A stretch of 64,000 bases of DNA, taken from Datnioides undecimradiatus (taxonomy: Eukaryota > Chordata > Actinopteri > Lobotiformes > Datnioididae). This document shows positions 12,468 through 25,584 of the stretch, in pieces (the stretch's first letter is position 1; each line of letters starts with the position of its first letter). Where the stretch lies: the NCBI GenBank assembly GCA_008933995.1, contig WARS01000016.1:13639348-13703347 (forward strand), in the 5' to 3' direction. Below the pieces are notes generated by a model. The model was given only the letters and a program-made list of their open reading frames with translations, did no database searches and had not been told where the DNA came from. A program made the position numbers and the translations under genes.

Positions 12468-13919
12468 TTACTTACCTGCAGCCTCCCAAAACCCTGAGCA
12501 ATTCACAAAAAGCCAGAGCTCTGATTCTCACACACACAGGTGTTATTCTTCTAATAATGCGCATTGTTGAAGATACACTGCAAATTAAGTTATTTTCAGA
12601 ATACATTTTTTTGTCAATCAATGACAATGATACAGAGAAAAGTAATTGTTATTTAACAGAAAACATTTTTTTTATTTTTCAATGTATATAAATTCAGGGT
12701 GTTGTTTTCATGTGAAGTGGAATTGGGAAAGTAATATCAGCACAGACAAGTGTTGAATGAATTGAAAACTGACTTAACAGAGAGGCTGAGATCCCCTGGC
12801 ATTCTCTTCTCTGTCCAGCCTTTGTTTATTCAGCAGTGCCTTCAGTCTCAACCTGATGCATGCTCCTATGAAAGCAGCTGTAAAAGACTGCAACAAAGAA
12901 AGAAGACTTAAACTTAAACATTGACATGATGTGTATGAATAATTAATCACAGTAATTACCTTTGCTGACAAGAAACAAGACATGCAGAACTAGTTTTTAG
13001 ACTGATACTGGTCAAAGGTACATAGTACAACACAAAAGTCAAGCATAAACAAACTGCAGCAAATATAAAATCTCTTGCTCTTCATCAGTAGAGTTGATAG
13101 CTAGCTTGATAACATTAAATAATCACTAGTTTAGTTTTTTCCTGCCCATATTTGCTGCTTGTGATAACCCAGCACATCTGATAAGGTGACAGGAAATTAA
13201 ATCCATAATAAAACTCATATTAGGTCTCATGATGTAAACACAACAGCAGAGTTCTTAATTAATCCTCAGTGAAATAATATAATTGATTGAATTGGGCTGA
13301 ACTGAATTAATTGAGCAATGGGACTCATAAAGGCATAATGCTAATCCACGACTAAATTATGTGCTGGTTTCTAAGGCAGTGGATGGTCAGATGACCATGG
13401 TCAGGTGTGTTATTAATTCCAGAGTTCATGTTTTCAACCTCGGTTGTCACTTCGCAGCATATCTGAAAATGACCTGGGAGAATTCAGTTGTAAAGTAAGG
13501 CTAAGGGCCAAGTTAGGGACTGAAATAATAAATAATAATACATTATTATAATAGCTCCTAACTCCTTGAGGAAGTAAGCCTGGATTGTCTTGATGGCAAA
13601 AAAGGAGAAAATCCCCCAGGTTGAAGACACACTAATAATAATTTTCAGCTGGCAATGATCTTGTACTTCCTATTTACAGCTTCCTGTAGCTTTGTGTGTT
13701 TACAAATGCTGGCAAGAGTGGTCCGTTCATCTGTAGGTGCTTTATCCAAGAGACTAATTCAAACCTGCATTTGGACTGTTCTTGAAAACTGAAAAAATTC
13801 TAAATGTAACAGGAAATTCACTGCCTGATGGACGTTCTTTCAGAGAAGATGACCTGAATGTAATCTGTGACTTTATCTATTCATATATATAAATCTGCGA
13901 TGGCAGTTTCATTCAAACT
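12468..13919. other. Gene-free stretch
   Basis: No exon, RNA gene or clear repeat was recognised. The sequence is AT-rich with short frames only. Confidence 0.45.
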
Positions 13920-15370
13920 AAACAAGAGTTTTTAGCTCTGGGTCAGCAGACAACCAACACTCTGTCTCAACCTAAAGAAAGAAAAAAAAGCACTTATACA
14001 GGGAGACAAAAAACCCAAGCTCCAATACAAAAATATAATGGAGGAAAGATACACCAGGAGTGAATTTGAAGGAGGCAGTGCACGGTCTCTACTGATAGGA
14101 AGAGCTTTGAAATCACCCCTGATACACGCATCTAGACCCTCTTCCTTCACAAAGTAGCAGAACACTGTCTACACCCTGACCCTCTCCAGTCTACATCAGC
14201 CACAACTCTGCACAAATACAGATGAGCTTAAAGTTGGTTCCATCCTCTCCAACTTACATCAGGGAAAAGTTCCTGGATGACACTGACTGTGTACTGAAGG
14301 AACGTGAGACTCAGCTGGGCTGTGTGGTGTCGCAGCTTTCTCTAGCTGCTTCTGAAAGCCAGCTTATTCCCCAGGGTAGCACCTTTACCTCCATCCTCTG
14401 CAAAAGCATGGAGACGGTGGTCACTATGGAGCTAACCACAATGGTGGACAACAGTCTGGACCTGCTCCAGTTTGCCATGTAGGTAAGGATGCTGGCCTTT
14501 ACATCTGGATACAGTAGCTAAGCAACTCAACTCCAAAAACTTATAGGTGAGAATTGTATTTGCAGAATTCCATGTACTTTTATTTCCCTAAAAACAAAAA
14601 GACTTGCACTGCACTGCATCCAGGGGCTAAAAGTCAACAAAACACACACACCAATGGACTGCCACTTTTTAAATACACTGATGACATGGCCTTGATGGCC
14701 CACCTGACAAATGAGGGCTCTCTGTCTATCTACACAACATCTCTATGGGACTCTGGTTACAGGGCAGCTCACTGAACTTGAACATCAATAAGACCACTGA
14801 GCTGTGTTGCTGAGGCCATTGGGCTCCTGACAACCTATATACGCTCTCTCTGTGCCAATTTGTTGGTGGGCTAGGAGGTAGTACAGGGACAGGGACTAAT
14901 CCACACAAGTTGCTCCTGAAGAGGGTGAAAGGTGTAACAGCGGAATACTGGTCAGTTATTGAATCACTCCCCACTTTCAACATTGCATCCTGATAAAACT
15001 CTTTCAAAGACAACAAAAAATCCTCACAAGAATCATCGAGCATACCACTCAAACCCAACCCTCAGACCTTTACAGTTAAAAGAAAGGCAGACTCCATCGC
15101 TGAGGACCCTTCACACTCCTTTCATGTATTATTTATTAAGAAGCCACTTTAGATCACCACTGGCCAAAAGGAAAACTCACAAAAACGTTTATTCCCCCTG
15201 TAACATCCATTTTATCACCCATTTGTCACTATTTTATGCAGCTTTGCACACACTCTCTTTTTTAATATTAGGTATTGTTGGTGAGTTTATGCAATTTTAT
15301 GTCTTTTATCAGTATATGTTTATGTTGTTTGTGAGCCCTGAAGCTTATACAGTTTTCATTATTATGTGAC
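13920..15370 (+). mobile_element. Degenerate LINE reverse transcriptase
   Basis: A broken non-LTR retrotransposon in sense orientation. Pieces that can be read include a pre-polymerase segment (about 13990..14060, PKLQYKNIMEERYTR), the catalytic box in altered form as FKYTDDMALMAHLTNEGSLS (about 14670..14730, Y-T-D-D where Y-A-D-D is usual), and a LNINKTTELCC segment (about 14777..14810). The C-terminal end runs through a Lys/Arg-rich stretch to a HKNVYSP-type motif (about 15178..15200). Several frame changes and stops separate them. It is unrelated in sequence to the L2 copy at 6.1..7.9 kb. The clade is not assigned. Confidence 0.7.
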
Positions 15371-17100
15371 GATGACATTTATTTTTATCTTAAGCCTTCA
15401 AGTCAGCCTCAGGTAGCTGGATGACAAAGTGGTAATAAAACTCCAGGACATTCTGATATATGTGAGACAAAGAGAGGAGAAAAGTCCCATGACAATTTAC
15501 ACTATGAGTGGGGAGTGTCTTGCTTTTGCTTCTTTTTTGGGCTACGCGTATAATCATCTGGTGAGATGATGAGATTTTACAGCTACGTTTGTGACAAAAC
15601 ACACTGCTCTCACTGGAGGGCAATATTATGGAGGTCAAGGTGGCATGCTGAAGCCAGGCTGTGTGAGGCTGATAAACTGAAACTGAAAAACTGCCTGAAA
15701 AAAATCTAAAAGCCTTATTGGTGTGCAGTGGTTGTGTATATTAAATTTGGGTATGGAGAGACTGAAATTTGAGGAGCTGAGGATGATACATCCTTCGACC
15801 TTTAATATCACATGTAGCCTTGAAATGTGGTCTTTGAAGTGTGCAGTCTCTAAATTCAGTTGCAGCATACTTTATGTGTGTTATCCCTGCAACAGCCATC
15901 CTATCCAAAATAATTCTCAAAGAAAAAAAATCAAAGTGATTTGTAAAAGCAGATGAAAGAAGTAGAATGGCAGTTAACCAACTAAAACGCAGAGTAAAAT
16001 AAACAAAATTGAGCTTTATAAATTAGATAAAATGGAATAAAACACAAAAATTGAATAAAATGCAAATGAAATTGAATAGAAAAACAGTTGCAGTGCAGTA
16101 ACAAGTATAAGATCTGAAAGCAGTTATGATAGCTACAGCAAAGTGAGACAGAAGAGGACACTTTTAGAAATAAATCCCTTGTTTGATTTATATATCCACA
16201 GTTCTGAACTATGTGGCTGTAATTTGCTTTGAAGTCTTTACCTCACATTTCCTGGCAGCCAATCTTGGAACACAATCAGCAATCTGTCTGACGACAATTT
16301 AGCCTCTGGGGACAACAGTCAGTATTTTGGCATACAGAGGCAGTCTGAAGGATATCTAGCTCTAACATTAAAGACAGACCTTCTGATGGGAGGCAGCTGA
16401 GTGAATGTCACTTGACATTCATCGTCAGCACCTTCACTATCCTGGAGCATCAGCTTTTAGGGGAACTGAATAAAGTAAAAGATGACAGATGTAGGTCAGT
16501 GTCAGCAGTGGCTGTTTAACATGGATGATGACAAGATGATGACAGAGTTAAAAGATGGCTCCTTTTCATCCCCGTAAAATGACCAGTGTTGTTATCAAAG
16601 ACTGACAGAGCTGTAAAATTACAGCCTGGGCAAAAGGAAATTCTATTTTGAAGAACCTCAGACAGCTATTCACTCCAGGTCTGCTGGAGTCTGAATCATT
16701 GCTGGGACTTGAGGTGTTGTTCTGGTGAAGGCAAAGTGAGGCAGACATTTTGGGCTTTGTGTGGACATCAAAAAGTCAGACAACCTGAACGGCTTCATCT
16801 GGAGTCTCCTAACTCCCACTCAGGGAGTGTCTGCTTATCTGAGTGTCTGCTTATCTGAGTGTCTGCAACTATTATGGCGCTCAAACCAAAACACTGAGGA
16901 TTTTCTTTTGTGGATGGGAATAAAATCTTAGACTGTTTTCCCACTTAAAATGATTAGAGAAATATCAACAGAGCTCAGAATAGGCACATTACAGCATTTT
17001 CAGTACTGTAGGGTTACCAGTACAGAATGCCCTTAGTAGTCACTTTTCACAATATAATGACAAATGTCAGAATATCATTACCGAACACTAAGAGAAGCCT
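15371..17100. other. Gene-free stretch
   Basis: No recognisable exon or transposon. It contains a 16-bp tandem repeat (16825..16866), listed separately. Frames reach at most about 80 codons. Confidence 0.5.
16825..16866. repeat. 16-bp tandem repeat, 2.6 copies
   Basis: The unit GAGTGTCTGCTTATCT occurs twice perfectly and is followed by a partial third copy, GAGTGTCTGC. Confidence 0.9.
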
Positions 17101-17296
17101 TATTTGCATAAATATAATCAGTCTGTGGTGTATATCAACACTTGACATCAGCTTTCTTTTCTTCTAGACATGCTCATTTACTGCATGCTGAGCCTAATTA
17201 GTCATTTTCAAGGCATTCACACTTGACAGGGAGTCTCTTACACAGGGTGAGTGATCTGCCACCAGTTGCAATGCAAATTAAAGTCATTAATTTGGT
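17101..17296. promoter_or_regulatory. Possible non-coding regulatory element
   Basis: The stretch has an unusual density of POU- and homeodomain-like sites: ATTTGCATAA (17102), CCTAATTAGTCA (17193), ATGCAAATTA (17271) and TCATTAATTT (17284). It has no coding potential and no transposon features. Such clusters are common in vertebrate developmental enhancers, but sequence from one species cannot show conservation, so this is only a suggestion. Confidence 0.25.
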
Positions 17297-18575
17297 ATAT
17301 CAACCTGGACCAGGTTACTCTGTGCATAAAAATCCAACAGTGGCAGAAATATAATGAAATATGCACTATTAATAGTTTTGTTTACAGAATTTTTGGATAT
17401 GTCTTTTAATGGCTCTCAGTGGAAACATGCATACTCACACACTGTGAAAAAGCAGCATCCTTCTGCACCATGGTAGGAACTTCTCTTAGTGGTTTTCAAT
17501 ACCACAATACCCTGATAACCTGTGCTTCACCAAGCATGGGTGGGACTTCAGGGGCTCAATCATTCAGGGTCAGTTGGTGAAATAAGACATTAAAAAAATG
17601 TAGAGACAACAACAGCCACCGGAGAATATAGACCACTGCTTGCAGCCTGTATCAAAAAACATTATGTTCTAGTGTTGAGAACATGGTACTGCCTCCCTAA
17701 CTGTAAGCATCCAGGGGAGGCAGATTACACAGATCACTAAGGTAGAAGTAGGAGTAATCACATAGATGTGTATAATAAAAAATGATAATGTGCAACACCC
17801 CACCCCCTGCCGTAATGACGTTAACTTGTGCCTGAATTTTTTCCAGAAAAACAGAAATGCCTACAGCTTGTACTCTTGTTAATTTTCTTCCTTCAAAAAA
17901 TAAATAAAAATTTGCATCCTCTGCCCCAGTTTCTGATTTTTGCTAAACACCTCCCTGTGCAACAGACAAACATTTTTAAAAAAGATGCTCCTCTTTGGAA
18001 GAACATGGAACTACTGATACAGCGTATGTTGTTTCTGAGTTGAGTTCATGGCCTATCTGCTATTGTCTTACTGAGTAACAGGTGTATATTTATATGCGTG
18101 TAATGTATGTCTCTTGTTTTTAATGGACATGTCTGCTGCTGCATATGTGTGTTTTGTTATTTCTCAACCCTGTCTCAACCTTCTCTGCAGCCTGTAAATA
18201 TCAGAGCCTGTCTCCATCTGAAAAATCACTGTGATCCAATGACTCCCTGACAGACAAATATTATTTATGACACTGATCCTGCAAGAGTGAGTGGCCTTGA
18301 TTCCAAAGACTGGCTCCAAGAGATGATTAATAAATGCCTTAAAATGGGTCATATCCCTTGAGTCTTTTGGATGATGGGGACTCAATTAAATATGAATAAA
18401 TAATACAAAAAATGAACACTGCACTATGCTCATGAGTGTTTGTGTTAGGTGTATTTGTATGTGTGTACCCCTAGCTTCTTGAACACATAAAAACACCTAT
18501 CCAACAACCAATTTAAACTTGAACATTAAAAAAAAATTGTATGAGGAGGATAAGGATGTTTTGCACAAACAGAAA

Positions 18576-18675
18576 ACACACACACACACATGCGCACACA
18601 CACACAATTTGTTGTCCCATTATTATAATCAATAGCAGAAGAGAGCTCCACAGACATAAATTATCATTTTCACTC

Positions 18676-18720
<45 letters not shown>

Positions 18721-18782
18721 CCACCACTTCGCCCACGCAGCCAAATTACCTAAGGGCAATAAACACACACACACACACACAC
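18576..18782. repeat. (CA)n microsatellite cluster
   Basis: Three CA tracts lie within 210 bp: 18576..18606 (interrupted by TGCG), 18677..18719 (about 21 uninterrupted repeats) and 18763..18782. Apparent Cys/Val- or His/Thr-rich frames across it are repeat translations, not genes. Confidence 0.95.
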
Positions 18783-21769
18783 AGAAATATATACATGGAC
18801 TGCTAGAAATGGTGACTCAAGCAGTCAGTTTCTCATGTGGGAGCTTTAATTAGCTGGATGTGTCCTTTGAAAAGATGACACTCCACATCAAAGACACCAG
18901 CAGCCTAAACTTGTGATCAGGCAGGATCGTCTTTTGTCTAAACCCTGATAGACACACGTCTGAATCTCAGCACCAAAGCTATCTATTACACGCACTGCAG
19001 GGTTTTGGGTCACTGTTACTCAGAGACTGCCATGGATTGTTCTGTGTTTGTCTAGATATGTGTGTGTGTATATGTGTAATAATTTGTTGTTTTGAAACGT
19101 TTGTGATGAAGAGAATATTACAGATGATCATAGCCGAGCTCAGTCTCCATCTCTGAAAAGTGTTTTACTGCACTCTGAAGAACTCTAACAACACAAAGAC
19201 AGAGAGAGACAGACAAGAGACAACATAATACATGAGACCTGATTCTTTCCATTCCTGACAGCAAAATTCAAGCAATCAGTACTTCCATCTACTAACCGTA
19301 TAAAGGGCACTAAGTAGTACTCAAAGCTGTGTGTAAGTGTTGCTAGAGACAAAGGTAACACAGCAACCACTGTGCAAAGTAGTTTCATGCAGGGAGAAGT
19401 ATACCTGCCAAACACAATGAAGCATTTACTGCATCTGTAGTGCAGGAATGTGACTTAACTGCCCCGAATGCTCAAGGAGTAGAACTATGATTGACTCAAA
19501 TCTCACAGGAGGAGCTAAGAGACTTTACTTTGATAGGAATGTCTGGATTAATTAGACTTTTTTGGCAAACAGCAAAAAATATAATAAAACTTTGAAAAAA
19601 ATGCCAGAGTCTATTGTGGCTGTCCATAAGCATGGTAATGAGCTCACACGTTTATATTAAACACGTGTAATATTTTACCATGTTACTAACTTCATGTTAA
19701 TGAAGACTAAATATAAAGCACAAATGAGTTTGTGGGAATGTTGTTTTGGGGCACAAACCAAAGTCACCAAGGTGCCATCACATTATTGTGGAACTGTGTC
19801 TATAAAAAGCAAAAACTATACCCATTTTAAACTTGGCCTGCCTTCCCCTTGAAAGTACACCCCTTATGCATTGACACACCGCCCCCAGCGCTCCTGCCAT
19901 GCTTTGATATCTCCTGAAAAATCCTGTTATGCAACCTTGTTACTTCACCATCTGTGATGTGCAATGAATGTCCTCTGGATCTCCACTGTGTCAAAGCAGC
20001 AACTGCTTCCTTCGTTTTGAAACCTTCCCTAATTCTAGTGAGTAGGGTGGGTGGAGAGCACAGACCTCACTCTTTGACACTGCTGGCTTTTCCACTTACC
20101 AAGAGTGCTGGTCTCTTGGTTTTGCTAACTTGATATGCTACCGCACAACAGCTCAACAATGTGATGTGATGTTCCATAGCAATGTGATGGCACCTTTTCT
20201 TAGACAAATTAAAAGTTTCACCTGATTATGGCACTAAATATAAAGTATAAAGTATATAAAGTCAGCTGAATTTTTATGGCAATCCAGCAACCTGCAACAT
20301 GTTTTATTAATACCATCAATGTCAACCTCAAGTACGCACTGGCACACTAGCATTACAAAGAATAGTTACAAAAATATCTTTATGGAAAAATACAATCTTA
20401 TAACTGCTGGAAACTAGGGAAGAGTTTGTACTTTCAACTTTTTTGTTGTTTCCTTTTCTTATTCTTTCTCTTCTTACTAATAAAATGCAAAGAATTGGAC
20501 ACAGGACTCATTAAGACCTACAATCAATAAGGGAAGCTAATCAGCAGCACCTGGCTGTTCACACCATCCCAGACCAACAGAGGAGTTTGCAGTAAGAAGG
20601 ACTGCAGAGTATGGGGAATTTGTCATTCTGACATTGGATGAAAATGAGGCATATCTACAAAAAAAAAACAAAAACATATATTTCAAAATCAGGATTGAGA
20701 CAGCCTGGCCATTTTGTCACCCTCAGTATCTGCCTGACACACGCATATTCATCTTCAATTGCGGCTATGCAGTTTCGTTCTTCCTTTTTATATTGAGGTG
20801 AACAAAAGCAGAGGTGAAACTTTGTCATTCTTTTGCATTGTGTCTGAAAACACAATGGCACATATATGCACACACCTAAATATAGGTCAGTCATAATTAT
20901 TCATGCCCCCCCCCCCACACACTTAAATCTCTCTTTTACCTGAACAAAGAGGGAGGAAAGATGATGTGAGTGCAGGATGAGAAGAATGAAAGGGAAAATT
21001 AGAGCAGAGAAAAGAAAGGGATTTGCTGCTCCTCTATAGGGCGGCTTAAAAACCACTGACTATAAAGAAAGCTTAAGGATGGGGTTTTGGGCATGAATTT
21101 CTGAGCAAAAATATCACACAGACCGTTTTTTATTGAGTTTCCTGCACTTGTAAGTTTCCTCTATACTATACTGGAGTCACAAATCAACCTGTTGGTAGGC
21201 AGCCTCACTACAGACTCCAGCTCTGTCACTATTGTGGCCTTACAATTGGGTTGGTAATGTTGAGAATGTTTTGTTCATGGGCACACACTGTGTTAGCTGG
21301 ATATTACGTAAGTAATACCTGGACAGCAGAGCTGTTTACAAGTTCACAGAAGTAGAAGTAGAAGCAGAAGTTTAGTAAGTTCACAGAAAGCAATTTGTGA
21401 CTGTTTGGCAGGAGTTCATTGGCACAATATGTCAGTTCAGGGCTCCACTTGGACTCAGTCAGCACTCATTTAAAATGACTCAATCTGTGGCTTAGAAAAA
21501 GCTCTTTTAAAATAGATGAGGCAAAGGATGACTATAATGAATATAAATGAATGCAATAAATCTGTAATGATTCACTGCTCCTGGTAAATATTAGCATTAT
21601 GATATTATTAAAGCTGACTTAAGCGTTACCGTTTTTATGATGTTGTCACATTCAAAAGCATTTATTTCTCAACAGTGATTATTTGCATTTTTGAAAGGCA
21701 CCAATGTCATCCCTCCAACAGGGAGTCTGCAAACACACTACAGCTGACAGAGCACTGATTAGAAAATTG
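18783..21769. other. Gene-free stretch
   Basis: No exon or classifiable repeat was recognised. There is a C-run at about 20907..20916 and a short iteration of TATAAAGTA near 20240. Confidence 0.45.
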
Positions 21770-22000
21770 ATTAGTCTGCTGGTATTTATCAGAGAGAATA
21801 TTTAATCGATAAACATAATTTCACTTTAAAAATTAGAATGACTGCCATGTATCCCTAATTATGGGAAAGTGTCGGACCTAAATGCCCTTCCACTCTGATG
21901 TTTAAATCCATCAAGTTTAAAGCTGGAGACCTCTAATCTGCAGCTGTCACATTACAGTAACGGCATTGAGAGTGCTGACAGTAAAATAAATAGGCTGTAA
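21770..22000. promoter_or_regulatory. Possible non-coding regulatory element
   Basis: Contains TTAATCGATAA (21802), CTAATTATGG (21855), AGCTGTCA (21942) and GCTGACAG (21974), i.e. homeodomain-like and Meis-like words. There is no coding frame and no repeat character. A conserved enhancer is one reading; chance in AT-rich DNA is another. Confidence 0.2.
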
Positions 22001-25000
22001 CAAATTTACACAATCAAATTCCAGCAACATTCTTCCCTTGCTTGTTTTTGCAACAATGTTTTTTGCTGCTATCATTTCGTAAATATTCTTCACAGCTCTT
22101 CATTATAACAACCTGCTCCTCTTATCTGAAGGGGGTGGGTGTCTTGTGAAATCTGCAGTTTCTGCAGAAAATAAGTCCAGTGTCTCTGCTGATGTGCACA
22201 GAGCCAGAGGAAGAAAGCCTGGGTTAACAAAGACAGTTTATAACCAGTGTTGTGATCGCATCATCTCTGATTGTAGTTTTAGGTTTTGATGAGTTAACTC
22301 AGGCAAATAAAGCCTCACCATGTTGAACTGTCTTCATGGAACAGCCCTCAGGGTTCATTAACTTTTAGGGATCTGGCGACTGTGTAGCCAAAGTAGGGAG
22401 CCTGCATTTCATTGATGCATATTTTGTGAAACTCGAGAAAGGGGAAAGATTAATCTTACACTGGTAATAGTATTCATGATTGCAAGTTGTATTGTGGTTT
22501 GTGTTTGAGTTTTGTTGTATAAAGAATGATATTATGTTCCCAACCTTGTGTTCATTGTGCCTGATTAGATGAGGAATTTACCCTCTGAGGTGTCTGACTA
22601 TGAGAAACGAACCTGGCAGAGAGACCGTGCCATTTTGCGTGAAATCATGTGGGACTCTTTGTTCCCAGCTCCTCCTTTACTCTCTTTATTCTTTGTTCAC
22701 TCCCACAAACATGACTTTTTCTGTTTGTATTTCCATAGGCCCTTGGAGCTTATAAATTAAGGCTGCACCGATCCAAAGATGCTACCAATCCAAATACACT
22801 GCTGCACACACGATTGTGACAACACAACTGGACAACACATCTAGAAAAGATACTTGACCCTGAGCTTTGGCATCAAAATCAGTATGAGAAGAGAAAGAGT
22901 GTGATCAGAGCACATTTCTATATATAGAGAGTACATAGTACAAGCACAAGTATATAGAGGGAGTGCATTTAGTGTACATTATTTGTGTCCTTCAGATACA
23001 GAAAGCTCAGTATTCAACCTTTCTGGTGCTAAAGGTGGAATGGAAGGTCGACTGTTAGTATAATCTAATCCTGTCTGAAACCAACCATCCATACACACGT
23101 TTTAAAAGCAGTAAAATCATTCCCTCTCAGTCTGCATTTACCAGGAACCGTTTGTTTTGTTTGCACTACTTAGCACACAGTATTTCTTAGCAGTTGTTGT
23201 TGCCATACCACTTGGCCCAAATATTTATCTGCTGATACATTTAACTTTAAGTGACAGAAACATGACCCATTTTGATTCATTAATATCAGAATATTAATTT
23301 TGTCTACAGTGGTAAAAGAGTGGTAAAACTAATAAAATATAATTCAGTGAAATCCCAAAGTTACAATTAGTTTGATTTGGAGATTGGATATTCCCATTGA
23401 AAACCACACTGGCAAACTGAACCTGGGAATTTAAAGCAGCACATCTCCTCTGTGAAGTTATTTATGTGATGCTAGACACAATCTAGCCAGGAGGATAAAC
23501 AGTCATTGAACTGCAAATTAAACAGTCAGCCTGTGTGACGATGTAACAGCAGTGTCATTTTCACTAACTTGCAACACATCACTGCTCAGTGCTGCTGTCA
23601 CATCAGTTTGTGTCTATCCAAACCTCATATACTGAAAAAGAAGCGACTAAAGATTTTACACAGTGGAGAGCTGTCCTTTACTCCGATCTATTTACTTATC
23701 CACCCAACTGAAGAGTGCAACGTTGTGGGTGAGAAAAGGGCTACTATTAAATCTGTAACTGTAGAGTGTTAGGGTTTGAATGCCACACACACACAGATTG
23801 GGCTGACAAGTGCCCAGGAGGATGAGTATGTAGCTTAAGCACATATACACATGATATGAGGTCTGGTGATGGACATATAGATTGGACAGATCAAGGTGAT
23901 GATGATCATCACCCTGTCTGAGGGAGGTTTTGTCCTTGGAGATTTTCTCTGTCCTTTCATGTTTTGAATCCCAGAAATTGCAGAGCTGAAGACGTATGCT
24001 TAAAAAAAAAAAAGTCATTTAAGGCATTGTTCCTGAAGGCAGCATGAGAAATCAAATGTTATTGAGATTGAAAGAATAATGACCCTAAATACAGAGAGCC
24101 ACAGAGAGGAAACTGACAAAGGAAATTGGTTAAGTTGTCCAAATGCTTTTTCCGAAACAATGTGACATTTCTGATGTCCAATAAATCTGAAAAACAAAGT
24201 GATTTACTTTTCAAAAGATTATAACTTTAAACATGGTGGAACTACAGAACATCAGTGTTGTTCCAACTTATCAAAGTTTGGCAGTTTAAGTGATTCAGTT
24301 TGACAAACAGGTTGGTGCACTTGGAAAAGCTTGAGTCAGTTGATGGGGTCACATCACTTTACTTTTCAGAAAGAGGGGCGTGTGAGACTAGCTTTCAACC
24401 CAGTGGCACGTCTTTTCCAAAGCATGAGTCACCAACAAGCAGTGCTGGCACTTCCTGGATTGTTATCCGTGTCTAATTTCAGTGTCCTCTCAAGCAGTTC
24501 TGCCTGCAACGATTTCAGGACAAAAACAAACAGCACTGAGATGCAGTGAACATGATGTGAGCACAATGCATGCTGCCTTCTTCTGTCCAATTGACAGTTT
24601 CATAACGGGAAACGCCTCACACATAAATTTATCATTACACATTATTTTGCAGCTTACGCAAAATGTAAAGACATCCCCTGCAATTTTTTATCTAATAGCG
24701 TCAGTAGCACTAATAGCACTGCAGTGCCTGCATCGTGTTTCACTACTCTAGTACAAATTAAAAACTGTTGCGGAAAAACAGTTCATCAGTCCATGATCCA
24801 CTTACGATTCATTCTGCATCAGGATGTATGACAAAAGCAAATAAGAAAAAAATACCTGTTTATCAAAGGTTCAAAAAATGCCCCTAAATGTAAATTAACA
24901 TTAACCTGAGGTAGTGTAACCACCGACCAATAGTGATACATCACTGCAGACAGTGACAGAAAGATATCCTCGTGCTTAAATGACTACATAAATCTACATG

Positions 25001-25281
25001 ATTTAGGAAACTAAAACTGAGAAAAAAAATCTGATTATTTATCAACTTGGCTGATGATGCAATCTGATTAGATTTGATTGACAGTGCTGCAACGCAAACT
25101 GTCAAACTCTAAACTGCAATTGGTGCTTTAAGTATGTGTCATTGACCTTTTTCCTCCTAAACCCCACCTGCTTTAAACCAGAGCTTGGACAACAAAAAGA
25201 TAGCTCTTATGAGAAAAAAATCTAAAACTGCTCCAACTTTGACAGAGAACATTTTGTCAGGTTTAATGGGTCACTAATAGT

Positions 25282-25300
25282 AAAAAAAAAAAAAAAAAAA
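25282..25300. repeat. Poly(A) tract
   Basis: A run of 19 A. No retrotransposon body could be recognised beside it. Confidence 0.85.
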
Positions 25301-25559
25301 TATGGGGACCATTGACTGTTTGCTCTATTATAGGTCTACCCCGCTGACCATCACACACTCACTATTCACTGCAAACAATAATCCAGCCAGACCTGGCACT
25401 TAATATAAACAGAGGTCATTAGAAGCCGTTAGAGAAAACCACAAATGTTGCTGTTTCTCTGGAAAGGACGGATTCCATGTTAATGATACAATACTATGTA
25501 AAAAGGTCTACAGCCATGAATTGAAGAAATGGAGGGCAGCGACAAGTGAATGAACGTAG

Positions 25560-25584
25560 CGTAAACACTGTCCCAGTGTTTACG
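25560..25584. other. Perfect 11-bp hairpin
   Basis: CGTAAACACTG, a TCC loop, then CAGTGTTTACG: a perfect inverted repeat with a 3-base loop. It is not next to any gene. It could be a cruciform-forming site or pure chance. Confidence 0.8.

Noticed and set aside
14222-14775. Frames that could be taken for host exons
   Set aside because: They are parts of a degenerate reverse transcriptase (YTDD box and flanking motifs).
18513-18753. Overlapping frames made of Cys/Val or His/Thr repeats
   Set aside because: Translations of CA/GT microsatellites; not a CRISPR array or gene.
22569-22760. 63-codon + strand frame beginning after a TTAG (LPSEVSDYEKRTWQRDR)
   Set aside because: Protein-like to the eye, but there is no donor site, no known family and no neighbouring exon.
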